Assembly: GCA_905250025.1 (NCBI GenBank)
Contig: CAJNOJ010000286.1
Location: forward strand, 1 to 64,000
DNA: 64,000 nt
Direction: 5' to 3'
DNA from: Adineta ricciae
Taxonomy: Eukaryota > Rotifera > Eurotatoria > Adinetida > Adinetidae
In this document: piece after piece, positions 23,397 through 35,267 of the stretch
Position numbering within the stretch: the stretch's first letter is position 1
How the letters are laid out: the number at the start of each line of letters is the position of its first letter
Translations under genes and position numbers: made by a program
Notes under the pieces: model-generated
Told to the model about the DNA's origin: nothing
Database searches by the model: none
The model's input: the letters and a program-made list of their open reading frames with translations, nothing else

Positions 23397-24346
23397 ATGC
23401 AAGTTGATATTTACTTGGTTGTTTTTCTTTCGATTCTAATCGTTCAAAGTATATTAAAATCATTGTCAAGTTGACAAATAGATTCTGTCGATCTTTTAGC
23501 CAATGGAGTTCCTCGTTTTGCCAATTATTATCAAGATCATATGGTGTTACAAAGAGGACCTCAACGCGCTTTAGTTTGGGGTTATGGTGATGCGAATAAA
23601 TTAACAAGTTTAAGAATTGGAGACAAAATCTACGAAACTGTCAGCCGATCAAAGTCTGCGGATGGTTTCAGCGAAGGTACATGGTCGATAACACTTGATC
23701 CTGTTGATGATGAAGGTCCTTATGATATTCAAGTGTCTCAACCATTGACGAATGGAACATTGATGACAATTACTCTTCATGATGTTCTTTTCGGTGATGT
23801 TTGGCTTTGTTCAGGACAGTCCAATATGCAAATGACAATGAGAGATATTTTCAATGCAACAGAAGAAATAGCCAATGCAGAAAAATACCCAAAAATACGT
23901 GTATTCACTAACGGACGTACACCTTCCTCTACACCTGTAGAAGAATCAATACAAATTATACAAAAATGGTCAATTGCTTCATCTTCAAGTATTGGTGGTC
24001 CATCATGGACATATTTTTCAGCTGTTTGTTGGCTTTATGGTCGAATGATTCATGAAGCATTGGGTGGACGACCAATTGGACTGATTGCAACGAGTTATGG
24101 TGGTACAGCGATTGAATTATGGATGCCACAAGATGCTTTTCTAAAATGTTATCCACCATCGTAAGTAAAGATAACTTCATAAAAGAATTCTTTTGGTAAA
24201 TATGACCAATAGACTCAACTCGAAGAGAATGGCTGATCCGATGACAAATTCAAGTTTATATAACGGAATGATACATCAATTTACACGAATGGTGATCTAT
24301 GGTGTTATTTGGTATCAAGGTGAATCAAATAGTGGAAGAAACAATG
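23397..24346 (+). CDS. SIAE: sialate O-acetylesterase, copy A, 5' part
   Basis: Secreted or lysosomal esterase that removes O-acetyl groups from sialic acids. Exons here: 23397-23448 (signal peptide MQVDIYLVVFLSILIVQS), 23482-24160 and 24213 to the break at 24346. The 33-nt first intron is very short; the second has 52 nt. FANYYQDHMVLQRGPQRA and the nucleophile block WLCSGQSNMQM (catalytic Ser in GQSN) are intact, followed by PIGLIATSYGGTAIELWMP and VIWYQGESNSG. The gene is cut by the N at 24347. Its 3' end is found at 61077-61606, with about 299 nt missing (matching 49472-49770 of the intact copy B). It is interrupted by assembly rather than by mutation. Confidence 0.88.
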
Positions 24347-24347
24347 N
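24347..24347. other. single N: contig junction
   Basis: Copy A similarity to 49471 ends exactly here; the next base begins unrelated sequence. The counterpart junction is at 61076. Confidence 0.85.
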
Positions 24348-24499
24348 TCCCGTATCATTATTTCTCTCTAAATCTCTTTATTTTTCGAAAAATCACTACG
24401 ACTGTTGATGACTTATAATAAGTTTTCTTAAACTCTACTAAATTTTTGTTGAAGTTCATGAATTTTATTTGTTTTATTGCGATTTCACGAAGCTGGTTC

Positions 24500-24592
24500 A
24501 GGATCCTCCAGGATCTCATAGGATCCCTAGGATCCACCAGGATCTCGTAGGATCTCTGGGATCCACAAGGATCTGAGGATCCAGGATCCGCT
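24500..24592. repeat. tandem GGATC repeat
   Basis: About ten GGATC cores in 93 bases with spacing near 10 bp; units vary (GGATCCACCA, GGATCTCGTA, GGATCTCTGG). Many units include the palindrome GGATCC. Not present elsewhere in the window. Confidence 0.8.
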
Positions 24593-25689
24593 TTTCTCCC
24601 CTTGTGATGTTTCTAATTCAAGAAATCGGAAAAAGTGATATGAGCTTAGTATTATCTTTGCTTTGTAGGCTACATACATCATGTCTTTTCATAGGATTTT
24701 AGTAGAAGTAGTTTGCAAAGTGATATACCCGTTGATGAAATTCCATCTTCGTAAATACAGGCGCATGGACTATACAAACAGTATTCCGAACGCATGCGGC
24801 ACTATGAAAGATGTTCGTTTCGAAGCAAATCCTACAGTAAGATTTTCTGATCTAGTTTCTTTTGATAGTCGAATGAATAGAAGATCATGACTGTTGAAGC
24901 GACAATAAAAGAAAACCCAATCGTTCAGTTTGAAAGTTAATCAAAGGCGAAAGAAATAACAGAGACAGCATGGCAGCGGCTAGCCGTGAGTGGCTGACCG
25001 AAGGGAGGACGACAGACGACTAGACATTTAAATGCTAGATTAATCCTAAAGTGTACGCTTAGAATAACCTTGCCAAGCTTCTGATAACTTTGAAAGGGAT
25101 GTGACGAATGAATATTCCTCAATGAAAATATCCGACAAGGTATCATTTCGTTGACAGGAGAGAAAAGAATCGGATTATCGCTGGAAGACACGGACGAATG
25201 TCCAAACATTTCAAGTAGTGTACTGTATATCGTCCGTCTATGGGTAACTTAGTAAATCATTTATGAAAATTTCCATGCGCGCGATGTGAAAATAGAAAAG
25301 CAGAGGAGAAAGGTCAATGGTTGGCCTTGAATGGCCATCTGACTAGCCGTTGAGCGATGAATTTTGCAGTCAATATAGTGAGTGCTGGAGAATTGTCCAC
25401 TGACAAATGGCTAATCGGTCTGATTCCTAAAAAGACCTCTGTATCCTATTCATTCCAGTTCTAGTGTGTGACATAGTGACATGATTCAGTTGAGCACTAG
25501 TAGCAATCGCAGTGCGTTTTTTTTTCTTTCAAACTCTGTGAATGTGTTCAGCATTCGGAAAAATCTTTCACAAAAGGGTCAGCGAATCCAAAGGATGAGC
25601 GTTACTTGTTGATACAGACATGATATATATTATCCATTATAAAAACGTCAATTCCGGCTCGACAAAGCATCTAGATTCGTGTCCGTATC

Positions 25690-25807
25690 AAGTATCATCG
25701 AAAAGATACGCAGCCGGTTTGGAGCCGGCAAAATATTGTAGGCTCCGGCTCCACTTACAATCCTCTAAACACAGCTTCCGCTCCGGAGCCGGAGCTGCCC
25801 ATCTCTG
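25690..25807. mobile_element. truncated hAT-like MITE end
   Basis: A GC-rich patch with repeated GAGCCGG/CCGGCTCC motifs ending in GAGCTGCCCATCTCTGG. The terminal TGCCCATCTCTG equals the terminus of the element at 27889-28068. No left terminal inverted repeat was found, so one end is missing or diverged. Confidence 0.45.
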
Positions 25808-26213
25808 GTCACAAACGAATTTCAGTTTTTTGACCGCTTTTTTTCGATATGAACTCCTTACAATCAAGTGGAAAATTGCCATTGAGAATTTTCAGAAGAA
25901 TAGAATGTTATAGTGCAGCTTTTGAAAGGTGATGAAAGTGTTTGCATCAATTATCATCTTGAGAAAGAAAGCGAAACTACTCTCTCCTTTTAGTTGAGAA
26001 TGCAATCACTCTCATCTGATAATGAGTATTCACTTATAGAATAAAGCACAATTATTGCTCTTACATTACACTAGAAAATAAAAAACAGGAAGATCTCGAA
26101 TGGAACATATTTCCTTGTTTTAAGAAGAGAAAGGAACATCAGTTAGTTCAATTTCTTTCTAACTTGTCACATATTATACACAACGTCCGGTTTTCATTTT
26201 ACTTTGAACTATA

Positions 26214-27359
26214 ATGTTACTCTTATTTCTGTTCATTGTGCATAGCATCATTAGTAGATTGGCATTATCTTCATTACCTATTCGGTCTGCTCAAATCAAA
26301 ATTTATCACCAACATTCGTATATTGTAAGTCATATAATCAACCAAATTGGTTTTGGAGTGTATGCAAAAGATTTGTATTCATGCATATACAGTTGTCAGA
26401 ATAATGATTTCTGTCGAACAGCTGTTTTTGATTCTCAATTATTCACATGTCGTCTCTACGAAGAGTGTAATACTCAAGGACAAATGGTTTTTGATCCTTA
26501 CCAAACTCTTATATCATTTTTGGTATGTAAAGATGAGCCGGACAATGCAGGTTTTAGTTCACCTTTGATCGAATCTATTCCAATGCAAACTGTCATGTCA
26601 AATGCAGTATGGATTCAAAATTTGACACCAACATCAGATTCTTGGTGGCCATTTTTTGTCAATGATGAAATTTATGTTCCCATTGATAATGTTGTTTATA
26701 TTTATGAAACAAATACTTATTCATTTGTTCGATCTCTTATGATCCCAGTTACATCATCACTTTCTTACTTACGCGGCGATAGTCAAGGTATACTTATGTA
26801 TACACAACAAGATGATCCCAAGTTTTACATATACTCTTTAATAACAAATCAACTGACTACTATTGATATTTCATTTACAGGTGATACTTTTTGTTATTCA
26901 ACTAGTTTTATTGCAATGATTTCAACGTCGTTGAATGTAGTTGATGTGTATCTTCGCACGTCTATAAATAATTCTGCCACATTTATTTATCGAATCAATG
27001 GTTGGAATTCGATAGATCACTGTATCATTATCAACGATGAACAAATGATCACTACAGTGAATACTGGTGGTCTTCAAACAACGATGCTTAGTAAAGCAAA
27101 TTATAACTCGACCATTACAACATTATCATTGAATACCAGTTATTTACCAACAGGTGCAGCGTTAAATATAGATGCTGCAAATCGACTTTACGCAGCTCCT
27201 GATTCTTTCTGGCAAACATCAACAGCATTTTCAACAGATGGAAAACTGCTTGGTACTCATGGAGGTACACAAGATTGTGCTGGAAAGGCTAGCAAATATA
27301 AATTTATTCTTTTGACAACTGATGGAAGTCAAGTATCAGTATACGAATACAAACCTTAG
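26214..27359 (+). CDS. secreted apple/PAN-like domain protein
   Basis: 381-aa secreted protein of unknown function, single exon. The leader is MLLLFLFIVHSIISRLALSS. Residues about 45-105 look like an apple/PAN module with spaced cysteines (CIYSCQNNDFCRTAVFD, FTCRLYEEC, LVCKD), a fold that binds proteins or glycans. The C-terminal part alternates beta-strand-like segments (NAVWIQNL, WWPFFVNDEIYVP, LYAAPDSFW), which suggests a beta-propeller; this is inference. Such apple-plus-propeller secreted proteins are frequent in bdelloids as far as I recall. It stands to the left of copy B, where copy A has the NHL gene, so the two copies have different left neighbours. Confidence 0.75.
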   Translation: MLLLFLFIVHSIISRLALSSLPIRSAQIKIYHQHSYIVSHIINQIGFGVYAKDLYSCIYSCQNNDFCRTAVFDSQLFTCRLYEECNTQGQMVFDPYQTLISFLVCKDEPDNAGFSSPLIESIPMQTVMSNAVWIQNLTPTSDSWWPFFVNDEIYVPIDNVVYIYETNTYSFVRSLMIPVTSSLSYLRGDSQGILMYTQQDDPKFYIYSLITNQLTTIDISFTGDTFCYSTSFIAMISTSLNVVDVYLRTSINNSATFIYRINGWNSIDHCIIINDEQMITTVNTGGLQTTMLSKANYNSTITTLSLNTSYLPTGAALNIDAANRLYAAPDSFWQTSTAFSTDGKLLGTHGGTQDCAGKASKYKFILLTTDGSQVSVYEYKP

Positions 27360-27888
27360 TATAATATCGAGTTGATTTTAATTGTATGTCGTGTAAAAGT
27401 ATGAATAATTACAATCGAAGTTTTATCGAAATAAATAAGCATTTTTTTTCGAAATTGGAAGCCAATAAGAATAGAAATGAGTTCCTTCTTAACTTGTTAT
27501 TTGATCAGTTATTCTATACTTTTTACTTAGGTGTATCCAAAAGTAATGTCATATCTATTTTATTTCTTTATTAAAAAGTCAAAAGAAAATTCTTTTCTTA
27601 CAAAAAAGATAGAGAAAGTGAAACTCTCTTGTTCTATGCTATTTGATTCTCATTCAGTTAATGCCATAGCAACAAAATTTTCGATGTGAATTATTTTTGT
27701 GCAAAACTTAGGTAACGAAGTGACCATTATAAGTGTTAACATTTCTAATACAGTATGTTAAAAATCGGTATGTACCAAAAGATACAGCATGAGGTATTCT
27801 ACAATCTGCAGAATAAAATTTATTTGAATTATGTATTTTTTGTTTTCGAGAAAAAAACAAAACTCCGCACGACTAATTGTGTCTGTGG
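27360..27888. other. spacer, no supported gene
   Basis: AT-rich sequence with short chance open frames only. Confidence 0.5.
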
Positions 27889-28068
27889 CAGAGATGGGCA
27901 AGTCAGAGGTTTTTCCAAGTCAAGTCCAGTTTGACCTGACTTGACTCCGTTCAAGTGAAAAAATGATCTGATATGGCCATTTTTGACATTGAAAACCTCT
28001 TTCCATGTGCCTCTTACATTGATTTGAGTTGGTTGAAGTCAAAAAATGACTTGACTTGCCCATCTCTG
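27889..28068. mobile_element. hAT-like MITE, 180 bp
   Basis: Begins CAGAGATGGGCAAGTCA and ends with its exact 17-base reverse complement TGACTTGCCCATCTCTG. The inner parts also match imperfectly (repeated AAGTCAAGTC/GACTTGACTT). CAGxGxTGGGCA termini are characteristic of hAT elements, which duplicate 8 bp; the flanks (GTCTGTGG and TTCGTTGC) match at only half the positions, so the insertion is old or the duplication decayed. No coding capacity. Confidence 0.8.
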
Positions 28069-28071
28069 TTC

Positions 28072-28091
28072 GTTGCCGACGCGTCGGCAAC
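28072..28091. repeat. perfect 20-bp palindrome
   Basis: GTTGCCGACGCGTCGGCAAC, three bases to the right of the MITE. It is GC-rich in an AT-rich region and has no second copy in the window. Confidence 0.75.
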
Positions 28092-28693
28092 AAGTCATAG
28101 ACAGTGATGGAGGTTAAATTGTTGAAACCTAGTTGTATCTTTTGAAGTTAAGAAACAAAAAGAAAATTTTCAAAAAAAACGCAAAAACTTTCTGGCTAAC
28201 CCAATATATCGTCTCGACCTATGTGACACCAGCGATAATCAGTCTTTATCAACTGTACTGAGATACAGTCTGATGATTCTTACGCGACCTATCAACTAGG
28301 AATATAAATAACACTTATTTGTGAACTCTCGTCATATACGATGATATTTACATGATAATACATAAGACATCATAAAACGTCTTTTAGCCTACTTCACTCG
28401 GAGACCTAAATAAGAGTTGATTATGTCGCCATCATGCCCAAATATACGTATGCAGAGCTATGCACAACGTTTCAGGCTAATATGCCTAATGCATTGTCGC
28501 AATCTATTATTTCATGACATCAAGTGCACACGGTTTTAACCTTTTAATGATTTATGTTCGACAACATACTACACCACAATATTGTCTTTCTTAATAGTGG
28601 CTTCTGATGTTTGAAAAATACTCAAATTTCGATCGGTCAAGTCGTCAGAAACATACAACCTTACCCAATTTACTGATATTGAGGGGTTAGTAA
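28092..28693. other. spacer left of copy B
   Basis: No supported gene and no similarity to the left flank of copy A. Confidence 0.5.
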
Positions 28694-29405
28694 ATTACAG
28701 CGAGCGGAGCGAAAAAACGTTTTGCAGCGTTCCACGTATTAATAAATAATGTTCATCCTTCAGATCCGCCGACAATCTTCTGAAGGAGTTGTCCTAGTGT
28801 CGAGTCACCGGCGTCAGTCTTTTCTCAGTGACTAGTTTTCGGGTACTAATTGTGTGCACTAAAAATGCCATCGCTTTACAGTCAGTCGGCCACTGCGACG
28901 GTTAGCCGTTGATCTTTGTAATCTGGTTTTCCATTTTCACATTATACACATAAAAGCTTTAAAAGACACTATGCTTAGCTACTCGTAAACGAATGGTGCA
29001 TACCCGGCGGCCTGCAATGCTTGGATATTCAGGTGGGGAGAGCGGGATTTATGTGATCCTAGACATCCTCAAGATTCTTTCGCAACTATGAGAAACTATA
29101 GAATCTCATAGAAAAATAATGTTTTTCATTACTAGAAATAGAATTCTATTTAAAGGTGAGGGCACTATTTACACCCTCTTTCAAACTTTAGACGGATATT
29201 GTCTAAAAACTCATATATACAGTAAAAATTACAGTCAATAATTTTCTAGTTTTGTGTACGGTTTAGTTCGCTGAAAAAGCGTTGGTCAGCACACAAGTCT
29301 CGATACATTAGTGATCGTAAGACTATAATGTATAACATCATCCTCATGTTTGATTGAATGAAAACCAACATTTACAACATCATCATGAATAAATAACAAT
29401 CCAAT

Positions 29406-30471
29406 CTATTCAGTTGGTCTCCGACCCATAGTATTGATGATAGCAACATTTCTTTGATATATTCGTCGATATAAATCATTAGGTAATAAATTCCAAATAC
29501 CTTTGATCATTGTCTCTCGGAAAAGACGAGATGTTAATGTCGATAAATAAAACGATCGCACATTGATCATATAGTACAAATTGTTTGTTAAAACCAGCAG
29601 AAAATATATGACCGTCCATTCTTCAACAGTTTTGTTATCGTTCTTCGTTGCCAAAAAGTAAGAATACATTCCAATCCATTGTAAAATAAAGAAACTACTT
29701 GCAAATACTTGCGCAAATACCATTGCAATAAAGTGATTTCGAAAACGATTTCGCTTTCCAATCGTCACTACACTCTACAACAGAATATATGAATGAATAT
29801 ATATAATAATATGGCACAACACTTACAACTCGTTGTCGACTTTGAGAAAATTTTCGATAAGTTAAAAATACAAAGATTAACATTGTGACTGGTGTTATGA
29901 TTCCATGAATAACAATATAACTCACAGCGTTTTCTGTTGGATGTGCTGTTCCACATCCATAACCAGGAAGAATATCATACGAAAGGGGAGAATATAATGA
30001 TACAATACAACTAACAATAATAGTGAAGAAAATCATCATTGGTACCATTTTCAGTTGAAGAGTTCGTTGCATTCGAGATTTTAAACCACATGTACATGCA
30101 AAGCGATCAATGAGACACATTATTAAAAGATCTAATGATAATTGAGGGAAAAATACCAAAAGAAAAAATCTTAATTTACATGTAAAAATATCAGATATAT
30201 TCGAAAAAAGATTTCCAGATGATGGATTAAAGTATTGTGGAAATAAATTAACAAACAGATTGAGAATATCAACAAATGATGCTACGAGGGTGTACAGACA
30301 AAATGATTGTTTTCGAAGAGTTGGTTGAAGAAATGTAAAAACATTACCAATGAATCCAATAAGACCAAGAATTGGAATAATTAAAGAAAGTTTTGTTATA
30401 AAATTTTGCTGTGCGACATTGAAATCATCGATTATTGATTTTGTAAACGATATTGCATTATTTGATAGCAT
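29406..30471 (-). CDS. rhodopsin-like peptide receptor (copy B, intact)
   Basis: Seven-helix receptor of 337 aa. Exons complement(29827-30471, 29406-29773); the intron is GT..AG, phase 0 (SRQRV|SVVTIGKRNRF). TM1 is LIIPILGLIGFIGNVFTFL, TM3 begins from FTCKLRFFLLVFF, and the DRY position reads IDRFACT. An extracellular Cys pair (FTCKL and YGCGTAHP) would form the usual disulfide. TM6-TM7 lie in exon 2 (FASSFFILQWIGMYSYF, YFLLVLTNNLYYMINVRSF). The ligand is unknown. Copy A (4640-5520) is a pseudogene, so this may be the only working version at this pair of loci. Confidence 0.85.
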
Positions 30472-31214
30472 AATATCGTTTTATGAATTGTATTCTACAG
30501 ATATGATAGACTAGATTATATTAATAAATAAATAAAGATTGTTCAAGCATGGACCTATATTATTAGAAATTTTAATTCAAAGCTTTGCTTCAAACGTGCT
30601 TCATTTGCCATAAATTATTTTAATAATTCATGGCGTTCATCCATTATCAGGCAAAAAAGATTTGAACACATAATGAGTCTCTTTGATAATGGAGTTATTT
30701 TTAATTCTTTTCTAAGTTAACAAGTCTAAGTAGAAGTTCTTCCTTCTATTCTTACAACAAAATGAGCAACATTCCATGTGAATTGTTTATCGTGCAGAAA
30801 AACCATATCAATGAAATGATCATCATATAAATTCCGACAGAATGCAAAGAACTGAAAGATGATCAAAGGAAAATGGTATTGTTTTTCTCAATGAACACCA
30901 TATTAAAAAGCACTATGGGATACATCGAATTGATATCATATAAGTACGAACGAATATTATACATTTTATCTGCAGTATTCAACCAATATCTATTAAATCT
31001 GTCATAGATGACTTGTTTGAAATCAGAATTATCCTTCAATTGGCTGAAACATCTTGTTAGGTATCGACATCAAGGAATGGTGCAAGAATTTATAAGGATT
31101 ATACAGTTGCAACGAGTTTTCTATGACGACATTTGAGATCAACTGACTGTTGCTCAAAATTAGATATATATCCATAAAATATCAGTAAGAATTGATACTA
31201 TTCGACAGGTACAG
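30472..31214. other. spacer, no supported gene
   Basis: Counterpart of 5521-6244; no conserved open frame. Confidence 0.5.
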
Positions 31215-31455
31215 AGTCTCATCGAGACTCTTCTTTGGCTTATTCGATAAAAATCTGCGGATCAACCCAAGTGACTGAGTACTTCGTCAAAAGCTTGGAA
31301 ACATTCCTTTGACAACAATTGCACTAAGAAAACCGACTCCAAATACTACACCTTCAAGTAGAACTCAGTGTTCTTTGAACAATGAGTATGCAATAACTAT
31401 GTTGTGTAAAAATCCGAATGCATCATAAGTGTAAATGCCAATGGAACTTACATTG
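31215..31455 (-). pseudogene. membrane protein gene fragment (copy B)
   Basis: Counterpart of 6245-6500. The minus strand reads NIVIAYSLFKEH, TGA, VLLEGVVFGVGFLSAIVVKG, MFPSF and then a second TGA not present in copy A. The first stop is shared between the copies. Confidence 0.45.
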
Positions 31456-32525
31456 ATATAGTCACTATACCAAAGTATCTAATACTCATTTTCGTCTTCT
31501 TTCAACACATATGCTTACTCGAGTTTCGTATGATATGTTAGACAATCAATTGTCAATTGATTATTCCTTCAGAATACACTCTAGCGATAAGATGCGTCTA
31601 TTCCTTTCTCTACTACTCCATATATGTATATGCAAAAGCCGAATCAAAATAATATAGAGAATCAATTTGTCTCAACTAATGCACCAACACAGTACTATCG
31701 TCAACGACTTGTATATATGAACCTGGACATCAAGCAGTGAACATATTAATTGTAATAACGAAAGAGAACGTAATGATATAAAATAGATAGAATCCGTTGG
31801 GTAGACCTGGTCTGGTTCGAGTTCGGATTCCAGGAAACTTTTGCACATAGAAAAATTCACTAAGAAAGTTCAAAGATATGTCAAATACGCCAGTTATGAA
31901 TATCGATAACTTAAGAACACGACTATGCATCTGTATAACGGTTACGATAAATGAAAACTAGTGAAGAGTTTACTCTAAACTTCGAGATAATCAGAGTGTA
32001 AAATTATAGCATACACACATATTTTATACACGTATAATGCTTCATTTCACTACATAGAACGAGAAATGTCTCTTGCAGCGACACCCTATATCTTGTCAAT
32101 AGAAAAAGAGAACTTTTTTCTCAGTTCAATAAAAGCATATCGCTCGTTCAGGAGCTCTGGTTCAGATATGTGCTTTTTTCTACCTCGAAAAAACCTTCCG
32201 TGGCTTTTAAGGATCAACAATCGATTAATAATGACATAACTGCGAAAAAGTGTATGGCGTATTAGTTTATAGAGCAATATCACTCCACTTGCCCTCTATA
32301 TGCGTTTGGTGTTGTGATATTCAATAGATTAAATCGATAAGATATTACGTTAATTCTATCGAAGTCTCTATGAAAATCTCCTATTATTCATCTACTTTCG
32401 AAATATCAGATAGAAATGAGGCAATCAACTTGACACGAAACAGAAAAGCAGCATTTTGTTTTGCGTATAATTATGTAAGACTTGAAATTACTCAATTCTT
32501 TGAGTATGATGTGTCCGTATGCGTA
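31456..32525. other. spacer upstream of eIF5A (copy B)
   Basis: Minus-strand open frames at 31672-31930 are not preserved in copy A. About 165 bp at 32045-32210 are absent from copy A (which reads directly from ATAATACTT to AAGGATCAACAA at 7180). The insert has a CTT repeated at both edges but no clear inverted repeats. Confidence 0.45.
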
Positions 32526-32533
32526 TATATAAA
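32526..32533 (+). promoter_or_regulatory. TATA box of eIF5A (copy B)
   Basis: TATATAAA 38 bases before the ATG, same spacing as in copy A although neighbouring bases differ. Confidence 0.55.
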
Positions 32534-32570
32534 GCACTACTTTATGTGTAGAAGTTCAGTTTCTTTTACA

Positions 32571-33123
32571 ATGGCTTCACGCGATTTCAATTACGCCGAA
32601 CCAAGCGCTTCGTCCGATAATGCATCTGATTCCGATATGAATTCAACTCCAGAACGTGTTGGTGCAATTCACAAGTCAGATCACGTCGTGCTCAATGGAC
32701 GTCCCGTCAAAGTAGTTGAAGTAGCACATTCAAAACCAGGAAAACATGGTCATGCAAAGGTTAATTAACAAGCTCTTTCACTTTTTTTTTAATCTTTAAT
32801 CTGATCTTCTTCAGGTTCATTTAGTTGGTATCGACATTTTTACAGGTCGTCGGTATGAAGATGTTCGTCCAGTTGGACATATGATTGAAGTACCAAATAT
32901 CCAAAAGAAAGAATATAGCGTGGTTGAGCTCAATGAATGTAATTCTATTATATTACGTGACGATAATACAGGTAAAATGCGAAATGATTTAAAATTAAAA
33001 AAAGATTCGGATGTTACCGCTCGAATCCTCGACAAATACAACGAAGGGAAGGGTCGAATAAAAGTTACCGTTTTCAAAGTACTTGGCGAAGAGCAAATCA
33101 AAGCATTTAAAGTAATTGAATAG
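32571..33123 (+). CDS. eIF5A: translation factor eIF5A (copy B)
   Basis: Exons 32571-32759 and 32815-33123; 165 aa, identical to the copy A protein, with the hypusination loop SKPGKHGHAKV. Only one silent substitution (codon 6) distinguishes the coding sequences. The 55-nt intron differs from copy A by one T in a homopolymer. This identity contrasts with the strongly diverged intron of the neighbouring transporter pair and points to recent gene conversion, or to assembly read mixing. Confidence 0.95.
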
Positions 33124-35267
33124 CGCCGATGAATGCATATTGATGTCTACAGAACATTGATCTCAACAAAATAAAAATAAAAAACATTGTGTTTTCCTAA
33201 ATTTCATTGTAAAATGAAGATTCATCAGTTTACGTTTTTAATTCAAATTGAGGATGTGTAATTAGTTTTCTCTCATTCTCAGCCTTGTCATTGAAATTAG
33301 AACTATTTTCATGGAACAATAGTTTTGCGATGTATGTAAAGAAAAGTAAATACGATTTCTTCATTTAAGACTTCAATTTGTATACTTGGAATCTTTTATA
33401 TCATTTCTACGAGTGACTCCATGGGAAACGTGATACGTTTACCACAATCATTCATAATTATGGTTAAATTCCTATAGTTTCCATTATTGTAAAATGATTC
33501 TATATTCACTATTGTTAAAGGAGAAGAGAATTTATTTAAAAGACACCTATCAGAACGGAAAAGCAACATAGAAAGTTTTGTTTATTGTTGCTCAAAGCAT
33601 AATCGTGCGTCGATCTATAATCTGATAAAACACAAAATGGCACAATAATTGAAGGAACAAAGATCATTTATGTCAAAGACGGTGAATAAATATTCCTTGC
33701 AAATCTTGGATAACCCGATGCTTGCACAATCAGAATAGAATTACTTTGTAAATCACAAATACTAGGAACACTTGATAGTAACAAGAGTTGAAAAATCAGG
33801 TCATGACAATGACACTATGTGCCGTTTCTGCTTAATAAATCGCAACAGAAGTGTAGAACTACAAACAGAAATCAAAATAATTGGTAGTGTATAATCGTCA
33901 TATATATCATATGATTTTAACTAATAGGGGATATCTATATACAAACAAATTGGTTCACAACGCATCTTAGCGGAATTCAGAGTTTGACCACAAGAATAAA
34001 GAAAAAGCACAGAATGTACAGAGAAAAGAAGATCAACGGTAAATAATGAATCAGTAAACGTCGACGAAAGGTGGAAAGGAGATTTGTATGAAATAACAAT
34101 ACGTGTCGTTCGAATAATGCCAAAAAAATATTAACGAAACAGCTCTATACTAAATTCCATGATCGACACATTGCCAAATCAAACAAAGTGATGGAGTAAA
34201 CGGTAAAACACAAAGATATGAAATGGAATTGATATGTCGATGTTCACCAGAAATAATGAAAAGTAAATGTTCGATCAAAAGAATGGAACATTTTATACAG
34301 TTGAAAGGAGATTTCACATTTGGATTTTCAAATCTTTTATTAAATAAATTGTTACTAACAGAAATACTAATGTGTTAACACGAAAGTTTAATTAGAATAA
34401 TGGAGAGAAAACAATGTGAAAAGAGATTTTGATGAAAAAAACTTTGATGTTTTACAAACTGAAATGTAATTGGGTTTTGTGACGATTCATCAAATAGAGT
34501 CAGATGTGATTATCTTTCATTTTTATTCTATTTTAACAAACACCAAACATTATTAGTGAGGAGTAAGATGTTTGACAGGTTGAGAATTACCTACATATTT
34601 ATATTTCTTGCAACTCATTTCATTCCAACTTGATAAAAACTAAACCTTCTTGTCGTCTATGTCGTAAGAACTAATCAACAAACCAAACTTTATGACAATT
34701 AAACACTAATTATATCCTTTAATTTATTCACCATTTGAAGAGATTTCAGAGAAGAAACTGAATCTTAACTGATATGCAAATGGTGTAGCTGTCATACATA
34801 GAGATATGCCATAATTCATGAGCTATGCAAATATAAAAACTATAACGTTAATGTATTTTTATGAGAATTATTCATCCATTTAAATATTTTTATTTCTTAA
34901 AAATATGATTACTTGTATATGAATAATCGCATGTGTCATAAAAATACTGCAAATGAAAAGTGAGATGTTATTCTTTCATATATATCTATGATTGTTAGTC
35001 TCGGGATCTCTTGACTATGAAAGAGCAGGTTTAATAGTCTTCAATCATATTTGGTATTTGTTAATATTCTGTTCTGATTTTTTATTCTGTATTTTTCTTC
35101 AGTGATCAACAAAAGAAACAAAGAAACTGAATTGTTGTGAGTCGATATTATTCACATCAGATTTGTTCGTCAAGTTGTTGCTCGTGAACAATTTCAAATA
35201 GATAAATCTGAAATTTCATTTATTTTATGTTATATTTTAGCCTTAGTCAATTGATAGTCCTAACTTG
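33124..35267. other. spacer with insertions relative to copy A
   Basis: Contains about 1.1 kb (33480-34620) and about 260 bp (34726-34985) absent from copy A. In 34150-34377 one plus-strand frame reads KTQRYEMELICRCSPEIMKS followed by a basic stretch, which looks protein-like but has no start or recognisable family. I call no gene. Confidence 0.4.

Larger units (their letters stand above)
3927..24346. repeat. copy A of a >23 kb duplicated block (5' part)
   Basis: Colinear with 28694-49471: same genes, same order, same strands. Coding stretches compared by eye differ at about 2-5% of bases; spacers differ more and carry insertions and deletions from 1 nt to over 1 kb. Similarity starts abruptly at ATTACAGCGAGCGGAG (3927 and 28694); sequence to the left is unrelated in the two copies. 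Copy A breaks off at the N at 24347 and continues at 61077. See the findings for why this may be a misplaced homologous contig rather than a real tandem duplication. Confidence 0.9.
24348..26213. other. unique left part of the inserted stretch, no supported gene
   Basis: Open frames at 24681-24890, 24937-25209 and 25620-25913 are short and motif-free. Contains a GGATC tandem repeat (24500-24592), several TAGCCGTTGA/ACTGAC-type motifs at 24965-25410 resembling the boundary repeat at 3940-4160, and a hAT-like end near 25807. Confidence 0.5.

Noticed and set aside
24681..24890. 69-codon open frame near the first junction
   Set aside because: No homology pattern, no start context, in a repeat-rich segment.
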